From assembly GCA_037044905.1 (NCBI GenBank), contig JBAOKB010000048.1, positions 496,001 to 560,000 on the forward strand: a stretch of DNA of 64,000 bases. Direction: 5' to 3'. The position numbers and the translations under genes are program-made. Positions 1-12,393 of the stretch are shown here, in pieces. Origin of the DNA: Hortaea werneckii (taxonomy: Eukaryota; Ascomycota; Dothideomycetes; Mycosphaerellales; Teratosphaeriaceae). Position 1 is the stretch's first letter. Each line of letters opens with the position of its first letter. Under the pieces are notes generated by a model. It saw nothing but the letters and a program-made list of their open reading frames with translations, did no database searches and was not told where the DNA came from.

Positions 1-2277
1 GGGTCGGTCGGCTTGTTGGCCTCGGCCGTGGAGGTGAGCGGCTTGCGGTCTTGCGAGGGATGGGGCCACCGATGCTTGTGTGGGCGTTGTCGGCCTTTCT
101 GCCTCGCCGCCATTCGTACGCGCTGAGTTGAGCGCGTTGAGTGTGGGGACGAATGATGTTGGTGAGTTCCGTCGGCGGGCGGCGCCTGGGCAGCCGCATT
201 CGTAAAGCGATGCCCCGCCGCCACCTGCCTCGGGCGAGCTGTACGCTGGCAGAGAGATGTTTGCTTGTGTTGCGCGGCACGAAAGGATGTGGAAGGGGGA
301 GTCGATCGAGATTTCGAAATGTCTTCGCTTGCCTGGATCATTGGCGTCTGGTTTGGATAGTCGCATGACGATCTGCATGAGGTCAGCGTGTTATTCTGTT
401 ACTGTGTCCATACGTGATTGTGCTCACTTTGATCCAATGGTGAACTTGGATATTCTGATATGTCGTATCGAAATGCAAGCGTTGGCTCCGATCCCGTTCT
501 TTCATTGTATGACAGCTTGGTAGTTGCACACTGAATTCCATCTCGGTAGGTCCAATATTGCTGTCACCGTCCAGGTTGCCCAGTAGGTTGGTCGAATCGG
601 TTGCAGTCACCTCCTCGCCTCTTGCTGCACGTACTCTCGCGTCGTAAGGGATGCCACCGCCTGCCGTTACCCGCATAGTACTGCCTGGGAAAGTACTCGA
701 AGGAGGCCCGTCTGCGCGTTTCTCGAACAGCTGCAGCTTTCGGGTAGGCTCCATGCGATGAACCCGTTTATTTGAGCAGAAGTACTCGATGTTTTCCGTC
801 ACAAGCACTTTGATACGATGACATTGCACCTTCGCGAGAGGCGTGAGCTTAAAGGCTATGGGCACCTGCGAGCCTAGCGGAAAGCTTTTGCCCGAGATGA
901 CAATGTCGTAGTGGAGCTGGTCTTCCCAGTTTCGGCTGATGGCAATCGGTTCCACCTGTTCCAGCGAGCCTTCAGCAGGTGCGCGGATAAGCGTCACCTC
1001 CTTCTTGCCCTCCAGGTTCGCTCGGAATGCCCCTGATCGTACAACCTCGGCCTCAAGCTCGTACTTGACGGAACCAAGTTCCACGTCAATCGTTTCCGGC
1101 AGCCGGCTGTCCAGAGGGAATTCGAAGTTGTATATGTAGTCGCCTGGCATAAACGTGCGATAACCCTTCGCAGCGACGCTTGGGCCGCCAGGAACGGGAT
1201 CGCCCTTGCCAAAACTTCGAGATTGGTTGACTTGAAGAGACAGCTTTTTTGCATCTTTCGCACTCAGATTTGCGGACGATGAGTTAGGGGTCGATCGGCC
1301 GAGAGGATCCAGTCGTGTGACGCTTGATGATGAACCATCCGAGCCTTTGAACAGCTGCACATGGTCCGCGTTGGTGCCCTTCTCTGCGCTTTCAAACTGT
1401 GCATTGAAGAAAGGCCACGTGTGGCTCATGATCGTGTCGGTTTCGTCAAACTCAACTTTCCGGGGTGGGATTCCCTCAGGCCACTTCGTAACTGCCTTGC
1501 CCTTAAAACGAAGGTTCACTGCTTTGATCTTCGCACTCTTCGCTACTCTTAGATGCAGACTCCCTCGCAGCATGGCCGTGTTCCCTTGCGAATTCTCATT
1601 GTTCTCGAATCCTTGCAGGAACAGCACAGGTTCTGCAAGGTGTATGCCAACGCTCACACCATTCCCTGAAGCGATGGGTTTCTCATCCTGCATATCCATG
1701 GAGGGTATCACACTTTCGGTGCCATTTGGAATAACCTGCGGCGAAGGCCTTTGGGGATGCGCCCCTGAATCACCATGGGCTGTGGGTGTCGGCGAATTTC
1801 GTGCATCGCTTCCTAATCTTGGTCTCTGCAACTGTGCTTGGATAGGCCCACTGATGGAGCCTCTGAACCCGCTCCTCATGTTGTCGGGGACCGCCTCACC
1901 TGAACCGCCTTCTGCCGAATTCCTCGCTTCGTTGGGGACCAAGATCTCCTCTTCGCTTGCTTTCGCTCTGCTGCCGAATCTGCAACGACGGGTCCGTCGG
2001 CAATCCAAGATTTCAAAAGCCTCCTCGCTTTTTCACGCGTCACCGCCAGCTTGACAGATAATTGCCGTCGTTGTGGCCGCTTGCCAGATGTGTACGATAA
2101 TCTTGCAGCTTCGAGATCGGTGCTGGGGATTGGCTTGATCTGGATACGACCTCGGTATGGTCGTCGTGGCCGGAAGAGCGGGCTGGTTCGTCTTTCTGCG
2201 TCGTCTGCGTGCGCGAGCCTGTAGCAAAGATGTCCGTGTGTGGAAGAGCTATAGCGAACACGTTGCCCGTCAGCCAT
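1..2277 (-). CDS. Alpha-arrestin (ART-type trafficking adaptor), C-terminus beyond the window edge
   Basis: Alpha-arrestins recruit Rsp5/NEDD4-type ubiquitin ligases to membrane transporters and so trigger endocytosis. An open frame runs from about 2008 down to 428. A donor GTGAGC at 427 and an acceptor ATGCAG ending at 373 remove a 55 bp phase-0 intron, joining HHWIK to IVMRLSK. The second exon (372..1) stays open to the window edge and carries the arrestin-C ending DSPFHILSCRATQ. The N-terminal part is Ser/Pro-rich. The arrestin-N-like part includes SVGIHLAEPVLFLQGF and FKGKAVTKWPEG; the arrestin-C part includes GKSFPLGSQVPIAFKLTPL. The 5' end is unresolved: the ATG at 2277 lies in another frame, and a possible 64 bp intron (1980..2043) would join a third frame upstream. 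The family assignment is firm; the start and the left end are not. Confidence 0.75.
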
Positions 2278-4385
2278 GATCTTGGTGGAACTCTGATGTC
2301 TACAAGCGTGATGTGGAAGTGGGATCCAGGCACTTTTCTTTTACACACATGTCGAGATGGATAAATCAATGAAACCAAAAAGGGTTGGGCATGTCCAGGC
2401 ACTGACGCCTGCCGGCGATACTCATGATTCCACGGCAAGCGCAACGAGTCACACACAGGGCGTCATGCCGCACTGCCAATGCCTGTACAGGTCCTGTGCC
2501 CGGCTAAGACCAGTATCTGTGCCACTTACATGAAGCCTGCCCAAGGACAGTGCAGAGCTCACTTGCTGCCACTGTTTCAGGGCCCAGAATCTCGCAAGAA
2601 GGGCGTTGTTTCAAATGGTGGTTCTGTGCATGCGGCTCGTGTTGGGTCGCTGTGTCCTGCTAACGGCGCCGACGTGCAGGTAAATGGTCGATGCTCAACC
2701 GGCTTGTCGCATTCGAAACACTGACGTGCCACGTTCAACCTGGCTGCCGCCCCGTAATTCCGTCTTGTTTAATTGTGATTTTTTTTTGAAAATTTCTCCT
2801 TTCCTGGGAGAGGGGATGATGTGGCCGGCCTGGGATGGGGCGCTTCCAAGGTCGTTGTTGCTGCCCAAGTAAGGTTGGCCTAAGACGTCAATTGAAAATG
2901 CTGAACTATGCTAGCGATCGACAGCCCGGCGCTACCTCTTGCCAGCAGCGGAGACGCAGGCGAGGCCGATTGCGGAACTTAAGTGCCGTGGGGATACACT
3001 GGAGTCGTGCGGGAAGCGAACGGTGCGAAGATGATTACACATGTACTGCACGTAACATGAAAAAAGAACGAGGAAATCCTGCAGGTCCACGCAAGCAAAG
3101 CCGCAGGGTTCGTCTCTACGTTCCAGACCACAAGCGCTACATTCCCATTTGTGGATGACACCGACTACAACGAGCATATTGCTGCGTCATGAGCGGATTG
3201 CGTTCACGTTCTACACTTTACCGGATCTCGGCATTGAGCCTTGATCCGCGGCTGTCCGCTTGGCTCACTCGCTCAGTCGGGGTGGTGCTGTTGGAATCCA
3301 AATAATAACTCAGAATGTCTGCTGAACCAAGCTAGGCTCTAGCCTGCGCGGCCACCGTAGGATTAACGGTTCACGCAGCCCTGCACCTTTCTTGTTCGCC
3401 TCCCGCAATGCATAGCCTCAAATAATATACCGTTCCAGAGAAATACAACAGACTGGACAGTCAGGCCGTGGAGGTACGCCGGTTCCGCTCGCTCCGCCTC
3501 AAGCGAGGAGACGCATGGAGACCGCTCTTGGCATGGGGCTATACACATGTCACGCGAAGATCACACCTTCCAAACCAGAGTTCTGAGGTCGCCTTTGACG
3601 GTGGCAAACAGAGTCTGCGGACAGGATGGAGAGATTCAAGTCGGCCGAGCCTGCGCCACTGTACGTACTCCTCAGCCTTTTTTCTGGCCGCGTCTGTGGC
3701 AGTGGGAGTCAGCATATTCCTCCTCGTCGATAGGCTCCAGTGAGAATGACACAGTTTGTTGTGATCTTCCTGACCGACTGACTTCCGCTGGGTGTGGAAG
3801 CACCGCTACATACGCGTACGACGCGAGAGCGCTCGCCTGACCCAGACGTAAACGGTGCAGCGCAGCGACAGCTTTCACCTGTTGCGGGGATCGTCCAAGC
3901 CCTACTGTAGTCTAGTGTACGAAGCGAAGATGAACCTTGTTTTTGCCCATTCGATCCCTGGTCCTCCATCCGATCAAGTGGACAAAGACAGCGGAAAAGA
4001 TAAAAATCTCGACAAAATGCGATGCCGCGATTGTCCCTGGTGATCTGCGGCTGCGCTGCGAATCTCAAACCAAGTTTCTAGCACATGTGCGCGTTAGCGA
4101 AATTCCCACGGGTTCCCAATTACAGACAAGATGATCGGGCAGTGGTCATCACATGCCGGGATCCATCCTGTCAAATCCGGATTTATGACGTCGGGACGGC
4201 GAAAGGTCCCGAGGTCTCCGGCGCCGGCTGGCGCTGGTCCGGACGGGCCGAAACGCGATCAGCTGAACGCGGGTAATGGACGCGTTTGAATTGATGATTA
4301 TGCTCGAGACGCGTTTTCGAGACACCGAAGGCACACCTCGCCGCCTGTACGGGGAGTGAGGAACTAGAATGCTCCACAGTTGAGA
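2278..4385. other. Intergenic, 2.1 kb, no supported gene
   Basis: Short open frames occur on both strands, but none has recognisable domains, splice structure or coding bias. The right end is the promoter side of the BRCT gene, and the left end is the 5' side of the arrestin, possibly including an unresolved first exon. I see no repeats or RNA genes. Confidence 0.5.
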
Positions 4386-6964
4386 ATGGCGGATCGGCCA
4401 CCACTGCTCGGCACCGTCCTCTGTGCCACATCATTTCCTCAGCAAGACCGGGTAAGATGAGAACCTCAATTTGACAACTACCTGCATCTGCCTGGCTGAC
4501 ACATCTACAACAGACGGCAATAGCAACGCATGCCCAGGAGCTCGGAGCCGAGTTCAAGCTTGACCTGACCTGCGATGTCACGCACCTGATAGTCGGCTGC
4601 ATTACTACTCCCAAGTATCGATATGTCGCCAAGGAACGGCCAGACATCAAAGTGCTGCGACGCGAATGGCTAGATGCGGTCAAGGAAGAATGGAAGAAGG
4701 GCGGCGAAGTAGATGTAGAAGGGCTGGAAGATTCACTAAGGTTGCCTTCCTTCTTCAATCTCAAAGTATGCATCACCGGGTTCGAGGATATGGAGCAGCG
4801 TACCGCGCTGCAGCGGTCTATCGAGGCGAACGGCGGCGAATATCATCCCGATCTCACGAAGGCCGTCACCCATCTCATAGCAAAGACGGCATCTGGGGCG
4901 AAATACACGCACGCGAAGCAATGGGGAGTCGGGGTCGTATCTCTGAAGTGGTATGAGGACAGCCTGCGGAGAGGGTTGGCTCTTGATGAAGCTTTATACG
5001 ACCCCGTACTTGCGGAGGAAGAGCAAGGCCGGGGCGCTTTTAGAACAGCTCCTAAAGCTCGGCCTACCAGTGCCAAGCGTGCAAGAGATAGCGAATCGCA
5101 AAAGACAGAAGACACAGGCAAGAGGAAGATGCGGCGCACAGCAAGCACACGACTACACGATCAAAGTCAGGATATGTGGTCCGGCATGACAGGCGGCGAA
5201 ACCTTACAACAGCCATCCGGGGCTGACCAGTGGGGAGACGGGCAAGAGACATTGAGCGCAAACCAAAGTATACACTCTGAGAGACCAAGCCTGCAGAAAG
5301 TGCAAGTGAGGCGCTCCGATGTGTTCCAGCTGCATCAAACAGAGGAGCAGGAACCACAAGGCCTTTTCGCTGGACGTTGGATTACCATTTCGGGATTCCC
5401 TCGCGACAAGGCGAACTTGCTGAGGCAATATCTGGAACCAAATGGGGCGACGGTAGTGCCTGCAAGAGATCTAGACGATGCATCAAGTGATCCTCACTAC
5501 GTTTCAAGATACCTTCTTGTGCCCAGGAACCAGGACGGCTCTTTACATCTTCCCGAGGTACCCGCAGGCACTGAAATGGTGACTGAATGGTGGGTGGAGC
5601 GATGCATCCACTACAAGCGCTTTCTCGAACCGGCAGAGGACCCTCTGAGTCGCCCGTTGTGGAACGCCAAGATACCTGCATTTGCTGGTGTCACTATCTG
5701 CTCAACTGGGTTCTCTGGCCCCGATTTCCGACAGACAGCTGAAGCCGTCAAGCTGATGGGCGCGGTCTACGAGGAGCAGTTGACGCCGAACATCTCTGTC
5801 TTGCTTAGTGGATCGGAGCAATGTGAAGAAAGAAAAGGCTTACTACGCTGCCAAACACAACATACCCGTGGTTTCCGCGGATTGGTTGTGGAGATGCTTG
5901 GAAAAGAAAGAGAGGGTGCCTTACGATCAATTTCAGGTCCACCTCCCCGCCTTCGATCCGAAAGAAAGCGCACGTTCGTCAAGTAACAGTCCTGCATTGA
6001 GTGCTGCTAAGGAGACGGTGGGCGAGAAGACGTGAGTAAGGACAGGCCCTGCCCTGGTGAGGAGCCTCTCACTAACAATCAAGTAGCAGGACAGTCGACG
6101 CGCCACCAAAGCGCGTATCTGAATTCCGCAAAAGCGGCCCACGCCTTCTCTGCCATTGCAGACTGTGAAGTCGGAGCCGTCTTCTACCACAATACAAAAG
6201 CGAGCGCCCTTCGTGTTTGAAGACGATGATGAAGATGACGCTCCTGTGCCCGGAAAGAACCTGCAGCTGGAACGGTCCAGCCTCCACCGACCACTGAAGA
6301 CTCCACAGAACCTGGCGATCCGAGAACAAAGGGCCCCAATCCAGTCTTACAAGAGGTCTCGCCTAACCTCTCCCCAAGCAAGCCTAGCCAGAGCGAAGAA
6401 GATGCTAGCGCGACAGCTCAAACAAAGCCAGATCTTGCAAGCAAGCTGCAACCTGCGCCTGTCTCACCAAATAGCCGCCAGGTCAGCCCGCACAAGGACA
6501 CAGGGTCTCTGGGTAGTCGGCCAACCGAAGACCTCACCGCGAGCATCGCTTCTCTCTTACAAAAGCAGAAAGCTGCACGCTCAGACCTACACAGCATCGA
6601 GATCCCACAGCGCCGCAAAGATAGGCCTCTTGGCCGCTCAGCCAGCGGAATAGGCACCCGGTCTGCCTCAGCCTCAATGCAATCAGAGCACACGGGCTCG
6701 CCTTCACTGCAACCGGACGTATCCGAATCCCTCGCCGATGGCTTCGGCCTCTCAAGAGAAACACCGCCATTGCCGCCAGGCACGCAGCTTGGTTACGAGA
6801 CGGCAGATGCAGAGCAACACAGACAGCTTATGGAGAAGCGTATGAAGGTGAAGTTGCACGACGAACATCATGGGCAGAAGTTAGCGAGCGTCGGAACGGT
6901 CAAAGACGCTATAGATGATTCTGCGGTGGGGAATCGGGTCCAAAGACGGCATAGGACGAGGTAA
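4386..6964 (+). CDS. DPB11: Four-BRCT replication initiation and checkpoint protein, Dpb11/Rad4(Cut5)/TopBP1 homologue
   Basis: Dpb11/TopBP1 proteins bind phosphorylated Sld3 and the 9-1-1 clamp to start replication and activate the ATR/Mec1 checkpoint in the nucleus. Exon 1 (4386..4451) starts MADRPPLLGTVLCATS. A 62 bp intron (donor GTAAGA, branch CTGAC, acceptor ACAG) leads to exon 2 at 4514 in phase 0. Four BRCT repeats follow: about residues 8-85 (LGAEF..DVTHLIVG), 104-180 (LKVCITGFED), 305-395 (GRWITISGFPRD) and 411-480 (GVTICSTGF, ending ADWLWRCL). The frame moves by +1 inside BRCT4 at 5804-5808, after NISVLL, and resumes with RSNVKKEKAYY. Two more introns (6032..6089 with donor GTGAGT, and 6115..6161) precede an acidic tail. 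A second frame change near 6240-6270 leads to the basic C-terminus ending at 6964. Start, introns and BRCT core are strong; the tail is less certain. Confidence 0.85.
5804..5810 (+). other. CTT-AGT-G frame-change site inside the BRCT4 coding region
   Basis: In the upstream frame the codons are CTT AGT. Skipping the A and continuing with GTG enters the frame that encodes the rest of BRCT4. The heptamer resembles yeast +1 programmed shift sites (Ty1/ABP140 CTT-AGG-C, EST3 CTT-AGT-T). An indel error is an equally simple explanation. Confidence 0.4.
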
Positions 6965-7284
6965 CGAAGTCGTTTACGGCCATTTTGATTTTTATGGTCG
7001 GTATTCTGTAGCGTTCTAGCGATTTATTTGCATCTTGTTGCATTTTCGGCCCTGCGACTGGCGAGCGACGTGTAATGCTAGGTTACATGACTGTGCATGT
7101 CAAGCGTTGCCAAGACCGCGCCAGCTCGGTATCATCTCAGCTTTCTGCATGTACTGTTACTTTTGCTCTACTTGATCAACTTCTTAAAACGAATGCTATA
7201 AGGACTACTGCTATTTTCTGTAATCATCCCTCAGCTTTTCACCCAAGATCTCAGTGACTCCATTGCCCTGCATCGCGCGCTTCC
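6965..7284. other. Intergenic, 320 bp
   Basis: This is the 3' flank of the BRCT gene and the 5' flank of the STAND-N gene. It is AT-richer than its surroundings and has no supported gene or repeat. Confidence 0.5.
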
Positions 7285-8733
7285 ATGGATCCCTTCTCCA
7301 TCACGGTCGGGATTGTAGGTCTTGTCGATGGCGGCCTCTCGCTTTCCAAAGACCTTAAAAGCAAAATAGACGATTTCCGGAATGCGGAACGCGAAGTGAT
7401 TGAGCTTGCTCATGAGATCGACTTGTGCACCACCCTCCTTGACGTGCTGGGCGACAGCCTAATGGGCCGGAAAATGCGTATCCTAAGAATATCGCGAAGC
7501 AGACTAAGCGGCTAGTGGGGATGTAGGTTTTCCCATCCACATCCTTGTCCTGTAATGATGTGCCTGACGGGCTGATGTCCAAGGGAAAATACTAGATGCG
7601 CAATGTCTTCCAAGATGTCGAGTTACTGCTGCCGAATTCGATTATTCCGCCAAAGCCTCTGGACGGTACATGATCAAGGCCGAGACTTTCCGTGGACATC
7701 ATGACAAGCTTAAAGGGTTGCAATTGAGTTTTATCTTTATGTTGTCTGTTTGTCCAACCCCTCGTCCAGCACAACCGCACGCCGATGCAGCACCTGGTAA
7801 TGCCGTGAGTCCCTTGGGGACATTCGAAGGCATAATCCAGCATGTTCCGATTTACACTGGTGCTCGGGATCCGAAGAGCGGAGCACCTGTCACGTACAAA
7901 GCGACGTTGACACTACAACCTTCGGAGTCTCAGCAAGCCAGTACGGGAACAGATGCGAAGCCTGGCCAGACAAACTCCGAACCAGACTTTTCCGACAGGT
8001 TAGAAGAAGCGAAGAAGAACAAACACCTGAGGAAGAAGCTTGCGGCTCTGACTAGCAATCCGTTCTTCTCCCGAGAGGCGTTCGGTTCTATGCTTGGAAG
8101 ACATCCGCCGAAGGCTAAGGTCTATAGATATGCTGAGACTATCTCGATTGAACCACGGATGGGTATGCCTCTGCGGTCGCATAGCGAGGCTGCGGATGTC
8201 GGTTTTGGAGCCGGTGAGGCAGTTGGGGAAGAAGTGCCGATGCGTCAACCTGGTTTAAGCCCTTCGGGTAGGACGGCTGATGATAGGGTCGAAGATATAC
8301 TGACATACGTAAGAGATTTCTCCGGAAGATCATCAGACCGCAGTATGGATTACAGCTGATCATGATACAGCTTTTCCACGACGGAGAAGAGGAGAGTGGC
8401 GAAGCAAGTCCTTCAGCATCCTCTGACGAGAGACATGATCAAGACGAAGAACCTGGAGAAGGCATCTTGAAACCCTTTCCTGCGGCTGATTCAGAAGCTG
8501 GATTTGCCCACTACGATGCACTTGACAACCCATCTGCAGAAAGTATGATCCTCATTGTCGATCCAAGACAGGCACGGGCACATTTTCCAAATGCAAATCG
8601 ACTGTCCTCTTCGAATGCGAGGCGTCATGCCCAAAGCCCGCCTTCAAGATACAGTACACCGCTACTTTTTCCGCCCGCAGCAACGGTCCCGCTGAAAGGG
8701 ATTATTTTTACCTATAGGTATTGGTCCGAGTAG
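7285..8733 (+). CDS. Protein with a fungal STAND-type N-terminal domain, reading frame broken
   Basis: The start MDPFSITVGIVGLVDGG, followed by DFRNAEREVIELAHEIDL, matches the N-terminal helical domain found on many ascomycete NLR/STAND and related proteins. The frame then changes near 7464 (to AYPKNIAKQTKRLVG). A plausible intron follows (donor GTAGGT near 7513, acceptor ACTAG ending 7595), then VFQDVELLLPNS. A second change near 7660 gives DKLKGLQLSFIFMLSV, the usual last helix of the domain. The downstream part (to 8359, then in another frame to 8733) is hydrophilic with no NACHT or repeat domain that I recognise. Three frame changes in 1.4 kb could mean a decayed gene, but conserved neighbours show similar breaks. 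No function is assigned. Confidence 0.5.
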
Positions 8734-10202
8734 CGCGGCATCTTCTTTGAAACTTTTCCAGTCTCCACGAATCTTGCATCAAGGAAATGGGACAGAGAGA
8801 GCGGTGCAATGATCGCTTTGCTTTTGAGCCCCTCGTAGAAAGACCTGGGAAGTTCGTTCGGTTTTCCTCTCAAGATCATGCGTCTTCCTGCGCGAACCAA
8901 GGCGAACTCCAGCTTTCGAAGCGGGGCAGGGTAAGGGCTAACCCAAGAAGAAGGAACGAAAGCCAACCGAAAAAAGAAAAGCAAAAAAAAAAAAAAAAAG
9001 AAGGAAAGGAAAGAATTTCGATGAAGGCAAGAGACAGATTTTCAAGTGATGCTTCTCATCCTTCACCAACCTCATCTCTCTTCATCCCTTCCCTCCTCCC
9101 GTATCACTATACATCCCCTCAACCTCTCTATCCCTCAAAATGTCCGTTAAAAACTCTGCTTCCAAAAACCCTATAGCAGCCACATCTCTCCCTCCCTACT
9201 ACTCCTCTCCCCCCTCCAAATGCAAACAACCCCCATATCCTCCCCACCTCTTACCACATCCTACCAAAACCCCTTCACACATCCCCGACCTCCCCATCAC
9301 CTTCTCCCCCGGCCGTGACTAGTGTGACTGCAGTCATCGTACGCATAAGCACACAATTATAAACCGGGACAACCGGCTGCGCGTTCGTCTTAGGCGGGGT
9401 GAGGGTTTGCTTGACGAACCTAAAGCGAAGTTCAGCGTCAGTCGTTGTATAAAGGATTAGGTTGGCATTGAGGGACCCTCTGCCCATAGGCTCGCTGCAA
9501 TGGGATTTCTTCGAGTGGGAAGAGGGAAGGGAAGAGGACGTACGTGATGAGTGAGGGTTGCGTGGGGAGGGGAACTGGGCTCCCCTCTGCTGGTTGGGGT
9601 GGAGACATTATGTGCTCTTGTAAAGTTTCTTTGCAACTTGAACACTGGGTTATCTCTGTGTCTGGCGGGCTTGAGGGTAGATGGGCTACTTTTCGGCTGA
9701 TGAAGAGGCGAATGTTCCTTGATGGCGATAGAAACTGATGGAGTAAGCAAGACTGGTGTTCTGGTAGGATCTTCAACAGATGCTTTGTCTGCGTTCGCTG
9801 GATGAGGTATTGGTTCTTGTAAGAAATAATACCACATTCTAAAGAGAACAAGAAGCGCAATATATATCCTTGGATGGGACAATCATATGCCGATACCATT
9901 GTCCCCTCTCGCCACACTGCAGCGAAGCAAGCCGCGCAGATCGACGGCTGCCGTACATATTGTACATCAAGAGTTGTGATTGTTGGATCGCTGTTACAAT
10001 TGTAGTAGCTGTGAGACCACCCAATTCATGAAGTGAAGTTACTGTGGCACGTGCCTGTGCTTGGATAGAAACGCCCAGCAGCAAGAGCAGCAAGTAAAGC
10101 CAACGACTTTTCAGCACTGCCGACTTTTTTAGAAAGGGCCAGAATAATACTGGTGAGTAAATGACCTACATTTCACAATCCTCCTCCATTTGCAGACAAA
10201 GT
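8734..10202. other. Intergenic, 1.5 kb, with a CT-rich promoter-like stretch and a short ORF
   Basis: A run of 17-18 A near 8984-9000 is followed by a strongly pyrimidine-rich segment (9050-9139), typical of fungal transcription start regions. It ends at an ATG at 9140 that opens only 60 codons (SVKNSASKNP..., stop 9322). The start context is good, but there is no domain and no clear downstream exon. On the minus strand, 9838..10117 opens a frame with a Leu-rich, signal-like start but no ATG. I cannot support a gene here. Confidence 0.4.
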
Positions 10203-12028
10203 CTACCAGCTATCAAAATTCCCAAACCCACCACCACCACCACCCCCTTTCTTGAACTTCTTACTCGGCGGCGGCATCGGTTCCGGCTCCTCCCACTCGC
10301 CCACAATCTCATCCTCCTGCGGCGCAGCATTCGCCGCCTGCTTCAAGTACTTCCCAATCCCGACCTCGCCGTCCTCAGCCGGCTGAACACGCCCATCAGC
10401 CCGTATCCTCTTCCCCGTCCAAGTCGTCTTATCATCTTCCGCGCCGCCCTCGGCCTTAAACCGCTCCTGCCGCGCCTCCTCCGCTTCGCGCTCCGAGCGC
10501 TGCTGCAGGAACTCCTCAAAGGGATCATGATACACGACCACGTCCTCGATACGACACTCGTCCAGCGGCCGGGACTTGTCGTCTACATCCACCGCCTCCA
10601 GCCGTCGGAGCGTCGTATCGAGCCCCTCCGTCACCCGGCCGAAAACCGTGTGTTTGCGGTCTAGATGCTTCGCTGGCCGGTACAGGAGGAAGAATTGCGA
10701 GGTATTAGTGTCCTTGCCCTTGTTGGCCATGGACATGACACCGCGGCCGTCGTGCGTCAGGGGTCCTTCGAACTCATCGGCGAAAGCTTTCCCCCAGGAC
10801 GAGGTACCGCCGCGGCCGGTGCCGGTGGGGTCGCCGCCTTGGATCATGAAGTTCTTGATGTTCCGGTGGAAGGCGACGCCTTTGTAGTAGCCGCGCTTGG
10901 AGAGTTGGATGAAGTTCCACACGGCTTTGGGTGCGTGTTCGGGATAGAGTTCGAGATTGAGATCACCGTGCGAAGTCGAGATGCGTGCGTAGCCTTTCTG
11001 CTTGACGCGTCGTGGTTTGAGCATGTACTCCTCGTCGCTCATGATGGCGCGTTCGGTTGACGTGTTTGGTGTTAAGCCAGTTGAAGTGAAAGAAGCAGCA
11101 GCTTGGCCTGTGGTGTGTTGCGCGGCATTGTAAGGGACCGCTTTGGTCGCTTTCGCGTTCTTGACTTCAGCGTGCGCCTTTCGAGCATTCGCTAATGCCT
11201 GTGCCTCCGTACCACTGGCTCCACTGGCAGCGCCCTTCTCACGCTCGGCCCTTCGTCTCTCCACCGCCTCTTTCGCCTTCAGTATCTTCGCCGCGCTTCC
11301 CAGATTCCCCTCTTTCACGCCTGCCGACCTCTCTGCCTCCTGCTCCGGTGTCAAGTGCTGACGCCCTCTGCAAATACTTAAACTGGCTGAGGTCCCTGCT
11401 TTCCACATTCTGAGGATCCTGCAGAACAATAATATCGCTGCGCTTGAAGTCCTCATCGTTGACCAGGTCCTTCCAATTCTTCGCCTTGATGTTCAAGCGG
11501 TCGACCGTGTCATAGGAAAACACGTTGCCAGTGTTCCGTAGCGCAACTATGTGTGTATTATCCGTAAAGACCTTATAGGTGACAGGGTCCACATATTCAC
11601 CCTCGTCGTTCTTCGCGAAGTTGAGCTTGATCAGGTCGGCGCTCTTAAGCGGCTGTCCGTTGACCGGGTTTGTCCCATGCTTCTTGATCCAGGGTAGGAT
11701 GTTGGTCAGGTCGAAGATGGTGCCTTGGGCAGTACAGACGGGATGTTCGAAGGGTTGGAGGGAGACGGCGCAGAAGTTGAAGGGGAGACGTTTGAAGTTG
11801 GCGCCTAGGTGGGAGGGTTTGCGAGCATTGGCGCCTGCTGCAGCACCAAAGGCATCTTCCGAAGACCACTCAGAGTGGGTAATCTGCACATCCGTGTTAG
11901 TAGTTGGCCCAGTGGATTGATGCGGGCCAGCAGGAAACGTACGTACAGCTTGTCAGTGCCTGTGAAATGTCAGTCAGTATTCTAATCGGGCGAATGCAGG
12001 ATGGAGGTGTTGATGTACCTTTTCCCAT
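10203..12028 (-). CDS. cyp8: U-box / cyclophilin peptidyl-prolyl isomerase, PPIL2/Cyp8 type
   Basis: PPIL2-type proteins join a U-box (E2-binding ubiquitin ligase fold) to a cyclophilin isomerase and act in the nucleus, associated with spliceosomes. Exon 1 is only 10 bp (ATG at 12028, MGK). A second short exon (11959..11943) encodes GTDKLY. The third exon starts at 11883 with ITHSEW; its donor and branch (GTACGT, CTACTAAC) are canonical. The U-box region reads NFCAVSLQPFEHPVCT...GTNPVNGQPLK. The cyclophilin domain contains GVAFHRNIKNFMIQGGDPTGTGRGG and SQFFLLYRPAKHLD. A linker with AAKILKAKEAVERRRAERE lies between, and the C-terminus is Gly-rich (GGGGGGGFGNFDSW). The frame slips once near 11364, at a three-base homopolymer after FKYLQR. 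Family assignment is very firm. Confidence 0.93.
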
Positions 12029-12393
12029 GATTGTGGTGTTCGTGGCTGCTACTGCAATCCTCTAGTCATGATCATGCTACTGATACCGTCAAGTCGCAAA
12101 GCGCCGCGTATGAGATCAATTTGCGACGCGGATCCGGAGGAGGCAGGTGCGCCGAAAAGCACGTGAAAGTGCCAACGTCACTTGCTTCGCCGCTATACGT
12201 TGGTTGCAGCATTTCAACCATTTCCTTGACTGTGAAACCGGAGAAGCTCAAGCACACTGATGGAGCTAGGAAGTACAAGCTCTAATATACAACTATCGAT
12301 TTTACGAGCTTCAAGCTTCGTCTCATGCCTAGGGTATCTCTACGCAAACCACAAAGTGATTACCCCTCCCAAACCAGCATACGCCTGGCCTTA
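12029..12393. other. Intergenic, 365 bp
   Basis: Upstream region of the U-box cyclophilin gene and 3' flank of the TFIIIC gene. No gene or repeat seen. Confidence 0.5.

Noticed and set aside
2479..3158. Overlapping short frames in the 2.3-4.4 kb gap
   Set aside because: No coding bias, no conserved motifs, and similar open frames on both strands.
9140..9322. 60-codon frame after a CT-rich promoter-like stretch
   Set aside because: Good start context, but too short, with no domain and no supported continuation. Noted only in the intergenic entry.
9838..10117. Minus-strand frame with a Leu-rich, signal-like start (LYLLLLLLGVSIQAQA)
   Set aside because: There is no ATG in frame before the hydrophobic stretch and no convincing upstream exon. 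The rest has no secreted-protein features.
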